Shown: positions 36,681-44,672 of the stretch, in pieces
Layout: each line of letters starts with the position of its first letter
Position numbering within the stretch: the first letter of the stretch is position 1
NCBI RefSeq assembly: GCF_014837055.1
Contig: NZ_JACSPQ010000001.1
Location: 237,035-301,034 of the forward strand
DNA length: 64,000 nt
Direction: 5' to 3'
Origin: Phocaeicola faecium
GTDB lineage: Bacteria; Bacteroidota; Bacteroidia; Bacteroidales; Bacteroidaceae
Made by a program: the position numbers and the translations under genes
Notes under the pieces: model-generated
Seen by the model: only the letters and a program-made list of their open reading frames with translations
Database searches by the model: none
What the model was told of the DNA's origin: nothing

Positions 36681-36719
36681 GATGGTGAGCGCCACAGTAA
36701 CGCTCACCATCATTTTTTA
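36681..36719. terminator. Bidirectional terminator
   Basis: A perfect 11-bp stem (36681-36691 with 36701-36711, 9-nt loop) followed by ATTTTTTAT. It separates the convergent LRR and agmatinase-family genes. Confidence 0.85.
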
Positions 36720-36731
36720 TAGGCAAGAAAG

Positions 36732-37610
36732 CTATTTCAACAGTGGCAACCGGCTGAGCATATTTTTGAGCCGGATAGCAATACGCGGCATTGGCTCGGC
36801 GATGGTCAGTCCTACGATTTCTTTTTCTTGGGCGATATCGTTTATCACCCGCACCACTTCTGCCATTTTCATTCCGTCGGGAACCACTCCTACGGCTGCG
36901 ATGATTTCGTTCGGGTCGAGTACATCCATATCGAAGTGAACCACCACTTTAGATGCTCCACAGGCTCTCAGCCACTCACGTACAGGGTTGCTGTTTTCCC
37001 TTACCTCCTCCGGAGACAGGTGCTTGATTCCGTATTCTTGTTGGCGTATTTTGATTTCTTCCCGTTCCCAGTCTCTGATTCCTACCATCAAGATTTTGTC
37101 CGGCGAGATGGTAGCCGGGAGTTCGTCCATGATTTTCCGGTCGCCCACTCCCATGCAGGCAGTAACAGCCATTGCGTGATAACCCGTATACACATCGCCG
37201 GGCAGGGTAATATCAGGGTGTGCATCAATCCAGACCATAGCCACGTCGCCATTATATTTATGGGCGAGGTACGTAAACGGGACAACGCTGGTCGAGCATT
37301 CTCCGCCCAGTGTCACTATCCGGTCTGGATTTTCTGTGTTCAGAATATCTAACGCAGCCTTTGACTGTCGGTAGATAACCTCACGGTCGAGCACTCCACC
37401 GGCACATTCGCGCTTGGAGATATCCGTTGAAACGGGAACGGTCACGGTTTTCTGTCCGCTGTCGGGAGCCAGAAAATTCAGCAGTTGTGCACCTAAGTAA
37501 TATCCTCTTGCCGCATCGTCGGGATTCGGAATTTCAGGCAGCCAATGATTAATGTCTCCACCCTGCCATTGAGGATAAATCAATCGGATTGTAGTCTTTG
37601 CTTGTTTCAT
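36732..37610 (-). CDS. Arginase/agmatinase-family ureohydrolase
   Basis: A 292-aa member of the binuclear-manganese ureohydrolase family. The motif WIDAHPDIT (Asp129, His131, Asp133) and HFDMDVLDPNE are intact. The first metal-binding motif reads GGECS (residues 102-106) where canonical arginases and agmatinases have GGDHS. Cys therefore replaces a manganese-ligand His. Agmatinase activity would fit the agmatine pathway at 24-26 kb, but the substitution makes the substrate uncertain. It is divergent from the M23 peptidase gene. Confidence 0.8.
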   Translation of the reverse strand: MKQAKTTIRLIYPQWQGGDINHWLPEIPNPDDAARGYYLGAQLLNFLAPDSGQKTVTVPVSTDISKRECAGGVLDREVIYRQSKAALDILNTENPDRIVTLGGECSTSVVPFTYLAHKYNGDVAMVWIDAHPDITLPGDVYTGYHAMAVTACMGVGDRKIMDELPATISPDKILMVGIRDWEREEIKIRQQEYGIKHLSPEEVRENSNPVREWLRACGASKVVVHFDMDVLDPNEIIAAVGVVPDGMKMAEVVRVINDIAQEKEIVGLTIAEPMPRIAIRLKNMLSRLPLLK

Positions 37611-37678
37611 AATCTTTACAAATTGTAGGTTGTTAATCTTGTTCTGGCTTTTCCGGATTATGCTGCCGGTATGTCCCG

Positions 37679-37767
37679 AAAAACACTTCCGTTAGTGTTT
37701 GTAGTTTTTAGCCGATAAGTTCCCCGGTTCTACCCATAGAACACCTTCATCCTTCGGGTAGCGTTTT
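37679..37767. repeat. 22-bp-period box array, copy D
   Basis: Boxes at 37686, 37708, 37730 and 37752 are CTTCCGTTAG, TTAGCCGATA, CTACCCATAG and CTTCGGGTAG, with 12-bp spacers. Flanks are AAAAACA and CGTTTT. It sits in the 422-bp divergent region between the agmatinase-family and M23 genes; beyond it, that region holds the M23 -7 element and AT-rich sequence. Confidence 0.8.
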
Positions 37768-37953
37768 GTCAGGTTCCGGATTAAAGCCGGGAAAACCGAT
37801 GCAGATTTTTGTTCTTTTTGTTAATTACTTGGATATGTTATTTTTAGGTTTCCGCCCGCCATCATTGGGGCGGTTGATTACAAAAATAAAAGTTTTATGT
37901 TTTTTTGCCAAACTAATATCCTTTTAAACAAAGGGTATTAACAATAAAAGCAT

Positions 37954-37961
37954 TACATTTG
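37954..37961 (+). promoter_or_regulatory. -7 element for the M23 peptidase gene
   Basis: TACATTTG, about 70 nt before the ATG at 38033. No clear -33. Confidence 0.5.
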
Positions 37962-38032
37962 TAGTAATTAATTATACCATTTTTTGAAAGATAAAATGGG
38001 GGCTTGCAATTATTGAATCCAAATTGATTATA

Positions 38033-39295
38033 ATGAAGAGAATAACAAAGAATGTATTCGGCATTTCGGCAGGTGTTCTTATGGTTTTGTTTGCCGGGTT
38101 AGGGATAGCTACGTGGATAAACAAAGAAGAGAGCAGAAAGGCGCTTGATGAGGTAGAAGTGACCGACTCGGCAGAAGTCAGCGAAATTGTTTATAAATAC
38201 GGTATTCCGGTAGATAATTATAATGTACGCTACGGAATAGTGCAGGCAAATCAGAATTTGTCGGTCTTGTTGCAAAAGCATGGATTGTCTGTGGGCGAAG
38301 TACACGAGTTGAATAAGCTGTCTGAAGGAATTTTCGATGTCCGTAAGATTCGGAGCGGACAGGCATACGCTGTGTTCGAAACCAAAGACAGCTTGCCGAG
38401 AACGAGCTTTTTCGTATACGAAGAAAATCCGAAATCTTACGTGGTGTTCGATGTAAGAAACCGGAAATACGAAGTGCGTAGAGGGGAGAATCCCGTGGAA
38501 TGGAAACGCAAGCAGGTGAAAGGGAAAGTGGAATCATCACTGTGGGTTGCCATGCAAGAACATGACACGTCGCCTCAGTTGGCAATGATATTGTCGAATA
38601 TATTCGGATGGACCATCGACTTTTTCGGCTTACAGAAGCAAGACGAATTCCGGGTAATTTACGAACAGGAGTACGTGGAGGGAAAAGAACTGCCCAACTT
38701 CCGTGTGCTGGCTGCTTCCTTCAATCACGAAGACAGTCTTTATTACGCCATACCTTTCGTGCAAGACGGCGAAGAGCTTTACTATAACGAGAAAGGAAAC
38801 AGTCTTGAAGGAGCTTTCCTGAAAGCCCCGTTGGATTTTTACCGCATCTCATCGCGCTTTTCGAACAGCCGCTTCCATCCCGTGTTGAAACGTTATCGCG
38901 CCCATCACGGTGTAGACTATGCCGCACCTACGGGTACGCCTGTTTATGCGATAGGAAACGGAAAGGTTATAGCAAAAGGCTTTCAGGCAGGAGGTGGAGG
39001 AAACTATGTGAAGATACGCCACAACAGCGTTTACGAAACTACTTATATGCATTTGTCCCGTTTTGCAAAAGGCTTGAAGGTAGGGAATGAGGTGAAGCAA
39101 AAAGAAGTTATAGGTTACGTCGGGGCAACGGGGCTGGCTACTGGGCCTCATCTCGACTTTCGTGTTTACGAACATGGAAAGCCGATAAACCCGCTGCATA
39201 TAAAATCGCAGCCGAAGAAACCCATCAGCCCGATGAATATGCCACAGTTTACCGTTGTGCGCGATTCGTTGGTTAATGAGTTGTCTCGTCTGTAA
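38033..39295 (+). CDS. M23-family cell-wall metallopeptidase
   Basis: A 420-aa envelope peptidase of the LytM/NlpD type. One N-terminal membrane segment (about residues 9-25) is followed by an OapA/LysM-like region (YGIVQANQNLSVLLQKHGLS). The C-terminal M23 domain has HHGVDYAAPTGTPVYAIGNG and the second zinc motif HLDFRVYEHGKPINP, so the active-site residues are present. Such enzymes cut peptide cross-links in peptidoglycan. I chose the ATG at 38033 (MKRITKN) over one three codons upstream. It converges with the FHA gene. Confidence 0.9.
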   Translation: MKRITKNVFGISAGVLMVLFAGLGIATWINKEESRKALDEVEVTDSAEVSEIVYKYGIPVDNYNVRYGIVQANQNLSVLLQKHGLSVGEVHELNKLSEGIFDVRKIRSGQAYAVFETKDSLPRTSFFVYEENPKSYVVFDVRNRKYEVRRGENPVEWKRKQVKGKVESSLWVAMQEHDTSPQLAMILSNIFGWTIDFFGLQKQDEFRVIYEQEYVEGKELPNFRVLAASFNHEDSLYYAIPFVQDGEELYYNEKGNSLEGAFLKAPLDFYRISSRFSNSRFHPVLKRYRAHHGVDYAAPTGTPVYAIGNGKVIAKGFQAGGGGNYVKIRHNSVYETTYMHLSRFAKGLKVGNEVKQKEVIGYVGATGLATGPHLDFRVYEHGKPINPLHIKSQPKKPISPMNMPQFTVVRDSLVNELSRL

Positions 39296-39302
39296 TCAGA
39301 CT

Positions 39303-39842
39303 TTACAACTCTTCATTTTCTTCCGCGCAGCGCAAAATCAGGGTGGTAGCTCCCAATGTGAAAATAGCACCATCCTCAATGCGGGCGCGTTCTTTCGCTC
39401 CTAAAAGTTCGTTCATAAGGAAAGTTCCCGTGATGCTGTCGTTGTCGCGCAGGGTGTAGATGAGTTTTCCCTGTTTGTTCCGCTTTACATTGATGATGCA
39501 ATGACGGCGGTCCATGCTGGGGTCGTTGGTTTCGATAGGTACGTCGATGTCCATACCCTTGCTTCGGCGTCCTATTACGTTATCGCCTTCGTGAAGCGGC
39601 AGTACTTGTTTGTAAGCAAACGTGTTTTCAATTACCACCACATTTCCACATTCCTGCATACCTGTCGATTCATCTGCCACTTCCTGACGTTGGTTGGCAG
39701 CGTTGAGTTTGGCTTTTCCGATGCGTATGCTGAACTGCTTGTGGCAGTTGTCACAGATAAAGACCAATGACTGGCCGATTTCGTATTTTGTTTCGTCAAA
39801 TTGAATATAATTATCGCATTTGGGACATCTGACTCTCTTCAT
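39303..39842 (-). CDS. FHA-domain protein with N-terminal zinc ribbon
   Basis: A 179-aa cytoplasmic signalling protein. The N-terminus has two CxxC pairs (CPKC and CDNC, about 22 residues apart) forming a zinc-ribbon of the MJ0042 type. Residues ~85-170 are a forkhead-associated domain that binds phosphothreonine, with VIGRRSKGMDIDVP, DRRHCIINVKR and DNDSITGTFLMN. It follows the HU/SPOR gene after 21 nt on the same strand. A Ser/Thr kinase partner is not in the window. Confidence 0.85.
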   Translation of the reverse strand: MKRVRCPKCDNYIQFDETKYEIGQSLVFICDNCHKQFSIRIGKAKLNAANQRQEVADESTGMQECGNVVVIENTFAYKQVLPLHEGDNVIGRRSKGMDIDVPIETNDPSMDRRHCIINVKRNKQGKLIYTLRDNDSITGTFLMNELLGAKERARIEDGAIFTLGATTLILRCAEENEEL

Positions 39843-39863
39843 AAAGATGTATTCTCTCTGTAT

Positions 39864-40979
39864 TTATTTAGCGGTGAATACCCACGCATTTTTAAATTGT
39901 TCGTTTTTTCTCAGTTGGTTGACCTCTTGATAAGCCTCGCTGCTGCTGGTACCTTCATGGAGGGCAATACGGTAACGTCCGTTCGACTCTAAGATTTGTA
40001 CGTTCTTGTAGCCATTCTCGCGGTATTTCTTCACTTGCTCGTCGGCATCGGCTTTCGTAGCAAGGCTGGCAATGATGATGTAAGAACCTTTTTGAACAGC
40101 AGGTTGGGAAGCCGGTTTCTCTTTGGGCGTAACTTCTTTTTCTTGAACTTGAGCTTGAGAAGTCGGATTCTTTTGTGCGGGGGCAACCTCTGCCGCCGGT
40201 TGTGCAACCGGTTTTACTTTTTCAGTTTTTACGGTAACTGGTTTCAGTGTATTGATGTTGTTACGTATCCGTTTCTTTTTCTCCTGTTGGTTTTGTTGTC
40301 CTTCACCGGATAAGGTAGTAGCTACCGATTGGTTACGGATTGCATCAAACATAGCTGTAGAACCGAGTGAAGCATAACTTGCTTCGTCAATATAAGTGTT
40401 TTCAACCGGAATGGAGAGAACAAAAAACAGTAAAACGGCTGCTACCGTTGCCACAGCGTTGCGTGCCCAACTGCGTAGCGGTATATGTTTTTTCTCTTTC
40501 CGAGACGACATCTGGATAGTCTTGACTGTCGGTGCAGGCTGTTGAGGCTGTACTTCTTTACTTAATAAAGGTAACGAGAACCGTTCTAATCCATACAGGT
40601 TCGGCGTGAAAAAAGCATCTTTTAACGGCTCGAACTCATATCGTCCTTTTATATTATAGTAAAGCGTACCTACTCCGTTCAGCTCAAACTGCCCGTTTTC
40701 GTAGAGCTGTTCTTTCAGTTGGATAACCGTTTCTTCGATTTTGCGCGTTGCGTCCGGAAAGTCGGTACTATACGTTTTCATATACGACTGAACCAAAAGT
40801 CCGTCGTTCATGACTAACTGGGGATTAAAACCGATGGTTCGTGTAGGAGGATAAAACTCGTTATCTTCCTCTTTATACATGGCAGGACGGTTGTGGGCGA
40901 TAAATCCGCCAAATCCCGGAACGATTACGCAATCGTTTTCTAATAATAAGACTTCTATATGTTTTGCCAATTCAATCAT
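39864..40979 (-). CDS. HU-like (CCDC81-type) and SPOR-domain membrane protein
   Basis: A 371-aa protein. Residues 1-~70 resemble an HU/CCDC81-type domain (IELAKHIEVLLLENDCVIVP then GFGGFIAHNRPAMY). One membrane segment lies near residues 176-195. A Lys/Pro/Gln/Ala-rich linker leads to a C-terminal SPOR domain (SYIIIASLATKADADEQVKK) that binds denuded peptidoglycan at division sites in other bacteria. The HU-like domain would then be cytoplasmic. This arrangement is typical of Bacteroidota. The probable promoter ends 4 nt before the ATG. Confidence 0.87.
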   Translation of the reverse strand: MIELAKHIEVLLLENDCVIVPGFGGFIAHNRPAMYKEEDNEFYPPTRTIGFNPQLVMNDGLLVQSYMKTYSTDFPDATRKIEETVIQLKEQLYENGQFELNGVGTLYYNIKGRYEFEPLKDAFFTPNLYGLERFSLPLLSKEVQPQQPAPTVKTIQMSSRKEKKHIPLRSWARNAVATVAAVLLFFVLSIPVENTYIDEASYASLGSTAMFDAIRNQSVATTLSGEGQQNQQEKKKRIRNNINTLKPVTVKTEKVKPVAQPAAEVAPAQKNPTSQAQVQEKEVTPKEKPASQPAVQKGSYIIIASLATKADADEQVKKYRENGYKNVQILESNGRYRIALHEGTSSSEAYQEVNQLRKNEQFKNAWVFTAK

Positions 40980-40983
40980 ATTG

Positions 40984-40991
40984 CAAAATTA
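40984..40991 (-). promoter_or_regulatory. -7 element abutting the HU/SPOR gene start
   Basis: Reads TAATTTTG on the minus strand, 4 nt before the ATG at 40979. If used, the mRNA would be leaderless. No -33 TTTG is seen. Confidence 0.4.
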
Positions 40992-41102
40992 GCATTTTTC
41001 TGTAATAAGCCCTACTGTTTGTATTGGAAAATTTGGAGTTTGTCGGGGAAAAATTGAAATTTGTCGGGTAGAATTTAAACGGCAGGCTCTAAATGAACTT
41101 CT

Positions 41103-41133
41103 TTTGTCAATATCTATTTTTTTTCTATTTTTG
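41103..41133 (+). promoter_or_regulatory. Promoter of ugd
   Basis: TTTG (41103-41106), 19 nt, then TATTTTTG (41126-41133). The ATG is 64 nt downstream. Confidence 0.75.
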
Positions 41134-41197
41134 CGGAGCGTTCAAGGAGTAGGAAATGCTGCTTGAAACTCAACAAAGAAGATAAAAAGAGGATTTT

Positions 41198-42511
41198 ATG
41201 AATATAGCAATAGTCGGAACCGGATACGTTGGTTTGGTAACAGGCACCTGCTTTGCCGAAACAGGGGCGAATGTGATATGCGTGGATACGAATAAGGAGA
41301 AAATTGAAGCCCTGAAAAAAGGAGTGATTCCTATTTACGAGCCGGGACTGGAGGATATGGTATTGCGTAATACCAAAGCCGGACGTTTACGCTTTACCAC
41401 TTCGCTGGAAGAATGTCTTGATGAAGTGTCGATTGTATTCAGTGCAGTGGGTACGCCTCCCAACGAAGACGGAAGTGCTGATTTGCAATACGTGCTTAAC
41501 GTAGCTCGAACCATTGGGGCATGTATGAACAAATACGTATTGGTGGTTACGAAAAGCACAGTTCCTGTGGGTACGGCAAAAAAGGTAAAGGCAGTTATCC
41601 AAGAAGAACTTGCGCGTCGTGGCGTATCCGTCGATTTCGATGTAGCTTCTAATCCGGAGTTTCTGAAAGAAGGCAATGCTATCAGCGACTTCATGACTCC
41701 CGACCGTGTGGTGGTGGGCGTAGAATCGCAGCGGGCAAAAGAGTTGATGACCAAGCTATACCGCCCTTTCCTGTTAAATAATTTCCGTGTGATATTTATG
41801 GATATTCCTTCAGCCGAGATGACAAAATATGCGGCGAATTCGATGCTTGCCACACGTATCAGTTTTATGAACGATATCGCTAATCTTTGTGAACTGGTGG
41901 GAGCCGACGTGAATATGGTGCGTGCAGGTATCGGGTCTGATACACGTATCGGTAGGAAATTCCTTTATCCCGGCTGCGGATACGGTGGTTCTTGTTTTCC
42001 GAAAGACGTGAAAGCCTTGATCAAAACGGCGGAAGAACACGGTTATACCATGCGCGTGCTGAAGATGGTGGAGGAAGTAAACGAAGCTCAGAAGGATATT
42101 CTGTTCCGGAAACTTTCGGCTTTCTATGAAGGTAATCTGAAAGGAAAGGTTATCGCACTTTGGGGATTGGCTTTTAAACCTGAGACCGACGACATGCGTG
42201 AAGCTCCTGCATTGGTGCTGATAGAAAAACTGAAAGCAGCCGGTTGTGTGATTCGTGCTTACGACCCCGCTGCTATGGACGAGGCTCGCCGACGGGTGGG
42301 TGACAGTATTTATTATGCACGCGATATGTATGATGCCTTGCTCGATGCCGATGCCTTGCTGATGGTGACAGAATGGAAAGAATTCCGTCTTCCGGCATGG
42401 GGTGTTATCAAGAAAACCATGAATCGCCCTGTTATTTTCGACGGACGCAATATTTACGATGCCGAAGAATTGAAAGAGTTGGATATCGTTTATCATTGCA
42501 TCGGAAAATAG
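41198..42511 (+). CDS. ugd: UDP-glucose 6-dehydrogenase
   Basis: It oxidises UDP-glucose to UDP-glucuronate with two NAD+, for capsule or other polysaccharides. The 437-aa protein has the Rossmann motif GTGYVGLVTGTCFAETG, the catalytic Lys region in NPEFLKEGNAISDFM, and the catalytic Cys in YPGCGYGGSCFPKDVKAL. The C-terminal UDP-binding domain has GLAFKPETDDMREAPAL. It has its own strong promoter and no polysaccharide cluster nearby. Confidence 0.96.
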   Translation: MNIAIVGTGYVGLVTGTCFAETGANVICVDTNKEKIEALKKGVIPIYEPGLEDMVLRNTKAGRLRFTTSLEECLDEVSIVFSAVGTPPNEDGSADLQYVLNVARTIGACMNKYVLVVTKSTVPVGTAKKVKAVIQEELARRGVSVDFDVASNPEFLKEGNAISDFMTPDRVVVGVESQRAKELMTKLYRPFLLNNFRVIFMDIPSAEMTKYAANSMLATRISFMNDIANLCELVGADVNMVRAGIGSDTRIGRKFLYPGCGYGGSCFPKDVKALIKTAEEHGYTMRVLKMVEEVNEAQKDILFRKLSAFYEGNLKGKVIALWGLAFKPETDDMREAPALVLIEKLKAAGCVIRAYDPAAMDEARRRVGDSIYYARDMYDALLDADALLMVTEWKEFRLPAWGVIKKTMNRPVIFDGRNIYDAEELKELDIVYHCIGK

Positions 42512-42590
42512 AAAATAAAGGCAAAATAGGCAGCATTGGCTAAGAAAAACAAGTGTTGACTTGGATTTTATGCTTTCTTTTTGTATATTG

Positions 42591-42614
42591 CCCTCCTTAT
42601 GAAAGGAGGGTAGT
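42591..42614 (+). promoter_or_regulatory. Shine-Dalgarno sequence inside a hairpin
   Basis: AAGGAGGG (42603-42610) is a near-perfect anti-16S match 4 nt before the ATG at 42615. It pairs over 8 bp with CCCTCCTT (42591-42598), leaving a 4-nt loop. The loop starts a four-codon mini-frame, ATG AAA GGA GGG TAG. Such strong SD motifs are unusual in Bacteroidota. Confidence 0.6.
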
Positions 42615-43442
42615 ATGGACGAAAAACTAACATTCTATCAGTTATCGTCGGAAGTTGCCAATGAAGTATTGGAACGTGTCGAGGCATTTAATAGAGGAAG
42701 AACACGCGAGCGAGGGGCTTATGTAATCAGTCTTGCTACGGCTTACCGTCCTTACTATGCGTTATGGCGCATATTTCCTGATTCAGATATTCCTTTGTTC
42801 ATACGCACGCTGGCAGTTACGTTTGATGTGGCGGCAGAGCGGGCCATGAAGCTGTTGCAAAATTGCAATGTCGTATTGTCGGTGGCAGATAACGCTGTTT
42901 TTGAACGTTGTTATGGATTGACTGACGATGTGATTCCTTTCGGTAAATATAAGGGAAAACGCTTGGCTGAAATTTATTATCTTGCCCCGTCTTATGTGTT
43001 GTGGCTGGCAAATAAATTTACCCCTGATACCCGCCGCTATGACCACTTAATCGAATTAGCGAAACAATTTGCGTATGTTCATTTCGAATTGACTGTACAG
43101 AAGCGTCAGATATCATCTGTCAGCCGGTTTGTAGGAAATAAAGGCGATAAACTGAAAGACTTGAGTTTGACGGTACTGAATATTCGTCTGCAAGTAGATA
43201 CCTACAAGCCGGATTTTTATGTAGACCAGAACATATTGGCAGCGGATAGGGATGGCAATCGATTTACGTTTCTTGTAAAGGCGGCGGGGCAGAGCCTGAC
43301 CCCAAAAGCCCTACACTGCCGGTCTCGGAAAATAAACCGTCAGGAAGTGTTACACCTGTTATCGGCAAAAGTAATGGGACACTATGAAAGTCACGGTGTA
43401 AGATATACGCGCTTGGGGTATGTGAAAATACAGTCTGTTTAG
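42615..43442 (+). CDS. Protein with an ExoX C-terminal-like (DUF3820-type) motif
   Basis: A 275-aa cytoplasmic protein of unknown function. Residues ~110-140 (FGKYKGKRLAEIYYLAPSYV then LWLANKF) match the short domain found at the C-terminus of exodeoxyribonuclease X and in DUF3820 proteins. No nuclease active-site residues (DEDD) are evident. The C-terminal half is beta-rich and basic (SRKINRQEVLHLL). Translation may be controlled by the hairpin over its SD. It converges with folK. Confidence 0.65.
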   Translation: MDEKLTFYQLSSEVANEVLERVEAFNRGRTRERGAYVISLATAYRPYYALWRIFPDSDIPLFIRTLAVTFDVAAERAMKLLQNCNVVLSVADNAVFERCYGLTDDVIPFGKYKGKRLAEIYYLAPSYVLWLANKFTPDTRRYDHLIELAKQFAYVHFELTVQKRQISSVSRFVGNKGDKLKDLSLTVLNIRLQVDTYKPDFYVDQNILAADRDGNRFTFLVKAAGQSLTPKALHCRSRKINRQEVLHLLSAKVMGHYESHGVRYTRLGYVKIQSV

Positions 43443-43456
43443 CCGGACGGAGATTC

Positions 43457-43834
43457 TCAGATAAGAAGCATGGCGCGGCGTACGTAGTTCTTTCTCATGT
43501 CTTCAGGCTTTAAGACTTGTCCGTTAAACTCCAGCAAGTCGATGTCTAACGGAATGATGCCCGTGCGTTTGCTTTCGGCAGTTCTTCCGTTTTCAACTTC
43601 CACCTGTTTCAGAATATGCTGAACGGTTTCCATATCTAATGATGTTTGAAATTTGGCGATGCGGTTCAGGTAGGTTGTTTCGCAGACCGTATTCCCTTCA
43701 GCCGGAGTTTTCAGAATCTTCCCCCACCGTATGAGCGGGAAAAAACGGTTCAAGGTTTTCTCGGCATTTTTCAGGTGAACCATCCCTTCCGTATTCGAAC
43801 CCAAACAAAGCAGACACTCGTATTTCTTTTCCAT
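43457..43834 (-). CDS. folK: 2-amino-4-hydroxy-6-hydroxymethyldihydropteridine pyrophosphokinase, short form
   Basis: It activates the pterin precursor of folate with ATP. The N-terminal CLLCLGSNTEGM matches the FolK GSN motif, and PLDIDLLEFNG matches the catalytic DxD segment. At 125 aa it is shorter than the usual ~150-160. The arginine-rich loop usually before the DxD motif is replaced by ESKRTGIIP, so activity could be altered. It is divergent from kdsB. Confidence 0.8.
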   Translation of the reverse strand: MEKKYECLLCLGSNTEGMVHLKNAEKTLNRFFPLIRWGKILKTPAEGNTVCETTYLNRIAKFQTSLDMETVQHILKQVEVENGRTAESKRTGIIPLDIDLLEFNGQVLKPEDMRKNYVRRAMLLI

Positions 43835-43853
43835 AAATCAAAATGTTTACATG

Positions 43854-43881
43854 CAAAAGTAGAAAACTTTTCGTATTTTTG
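43854..43881. promoter_or_regulatory. Back-to-back -7 elements for folK and kdsB
   Basis: TACTTTTG on the minus strand (43854-43861) for folK and TATTTTTG on the plus strand (43874-43881) for kdsB. Only 12 bp separates them, so the two promoters overlap. Confidence 0.55.
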
Positions 43882-43910
43882 TTGCCTTATTAATTTAAAA
43901 TTACAATGTC

Positions 43911-44672
43911 ATGAAATTTATAGGAATTATTCCTGCCCGATATGCTTCCACCCGTTTCCCTGCCAAACCATTGGCTGTATTGGGAGGCAAAACCGTAATT
44001 CAGCGTGTGTATGAACAAGTAACCGGAGCTTTGGATGAGGCTTACGTAGCAACCGACGATGAACGCATCGAAGCTGCCGTAAAATCTTTCGGAGGAAAGG
44101 TGGTGATGACATCGGTTCACCATAAAAGTGGAACAGACCGTTGTTATGAAGCTTTTCAGAAAGTAGGCAAGGGGTACGATGTAATAGTAAATATTCAAGG
44201 TGACGAACCTTTTATCCGACACTCTCAATTAGAAGCCATCAAAGCCTGTTTCAATGATGATTCGACGCAGATAGCTACATTGGTTAAACCTTTTGTACCG
44301 ACCGACGGTTTTGAGGCTTTGGAAAATGTAAATTCGCCCAAAGTGGTGGTAAACAAATCCATGCAAGCACTGTATTTCAGTCGTTCCATTATTCCGTATC
44401 AGCGGAACAAAGACAAAGCGGAATGGTTGAGCGGACATACCTACTATAAACACATCGGTTTATACGCTTATCGGGCAGAAGTCTTGAAAGAAATAACAGC
44501 CTTGCCCCAATCGTCATTGGAATTGGCGGAATCATTGGAACAACTTCGCTGGCTGGAAAACGGATATACTATAAAGGTAGGAGTCAGTGACGTGGAAACC
44601 ATCGGGATAGATACACCGGAAGATTTGGCACATGCTGAGCTATGGTTAAAACAACACGGGGAGGTGAAATGA
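43911..44672 (+). CDS. kdsB: CMP-KDO synthetase
   Basis: It activates 3-deoxy-D-manno-octulosonate with CTP for lipopolysaccharide core synthesis. The 253-aa protein has the nucleotide-binding start IIPARYASTRFPAKPLAVLG, then TDDERIEA and NIQGDEPF. The C-terminal GIDTPEDLAHAE is typical. Its stop overlaps the ATG of the M16 gene by 4 nt. Confidence 0.96.
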   Translation: MKFIGIIPARYASTRFPAKPLAVLGGKTVIQRVYEQVTGALDEAYVATDDERIEAAVKSFGGKVVMTSVHHKSGTDRCYEAFQKVGKGYDVIVNIQGDEPFIRHSQLEAIKACFNDDSTQIATLVKPFVPTDGFEALENVNSPKVVVNKSMQALYFSRSIIPYQRNKDKAEWLSGHTYYKHIGLYAYRAEVLKEITALPQSSLELAESLEQLRWLENGYTIKVGVSDVETIGIDTPEDLAHAELWLKQHGEVK

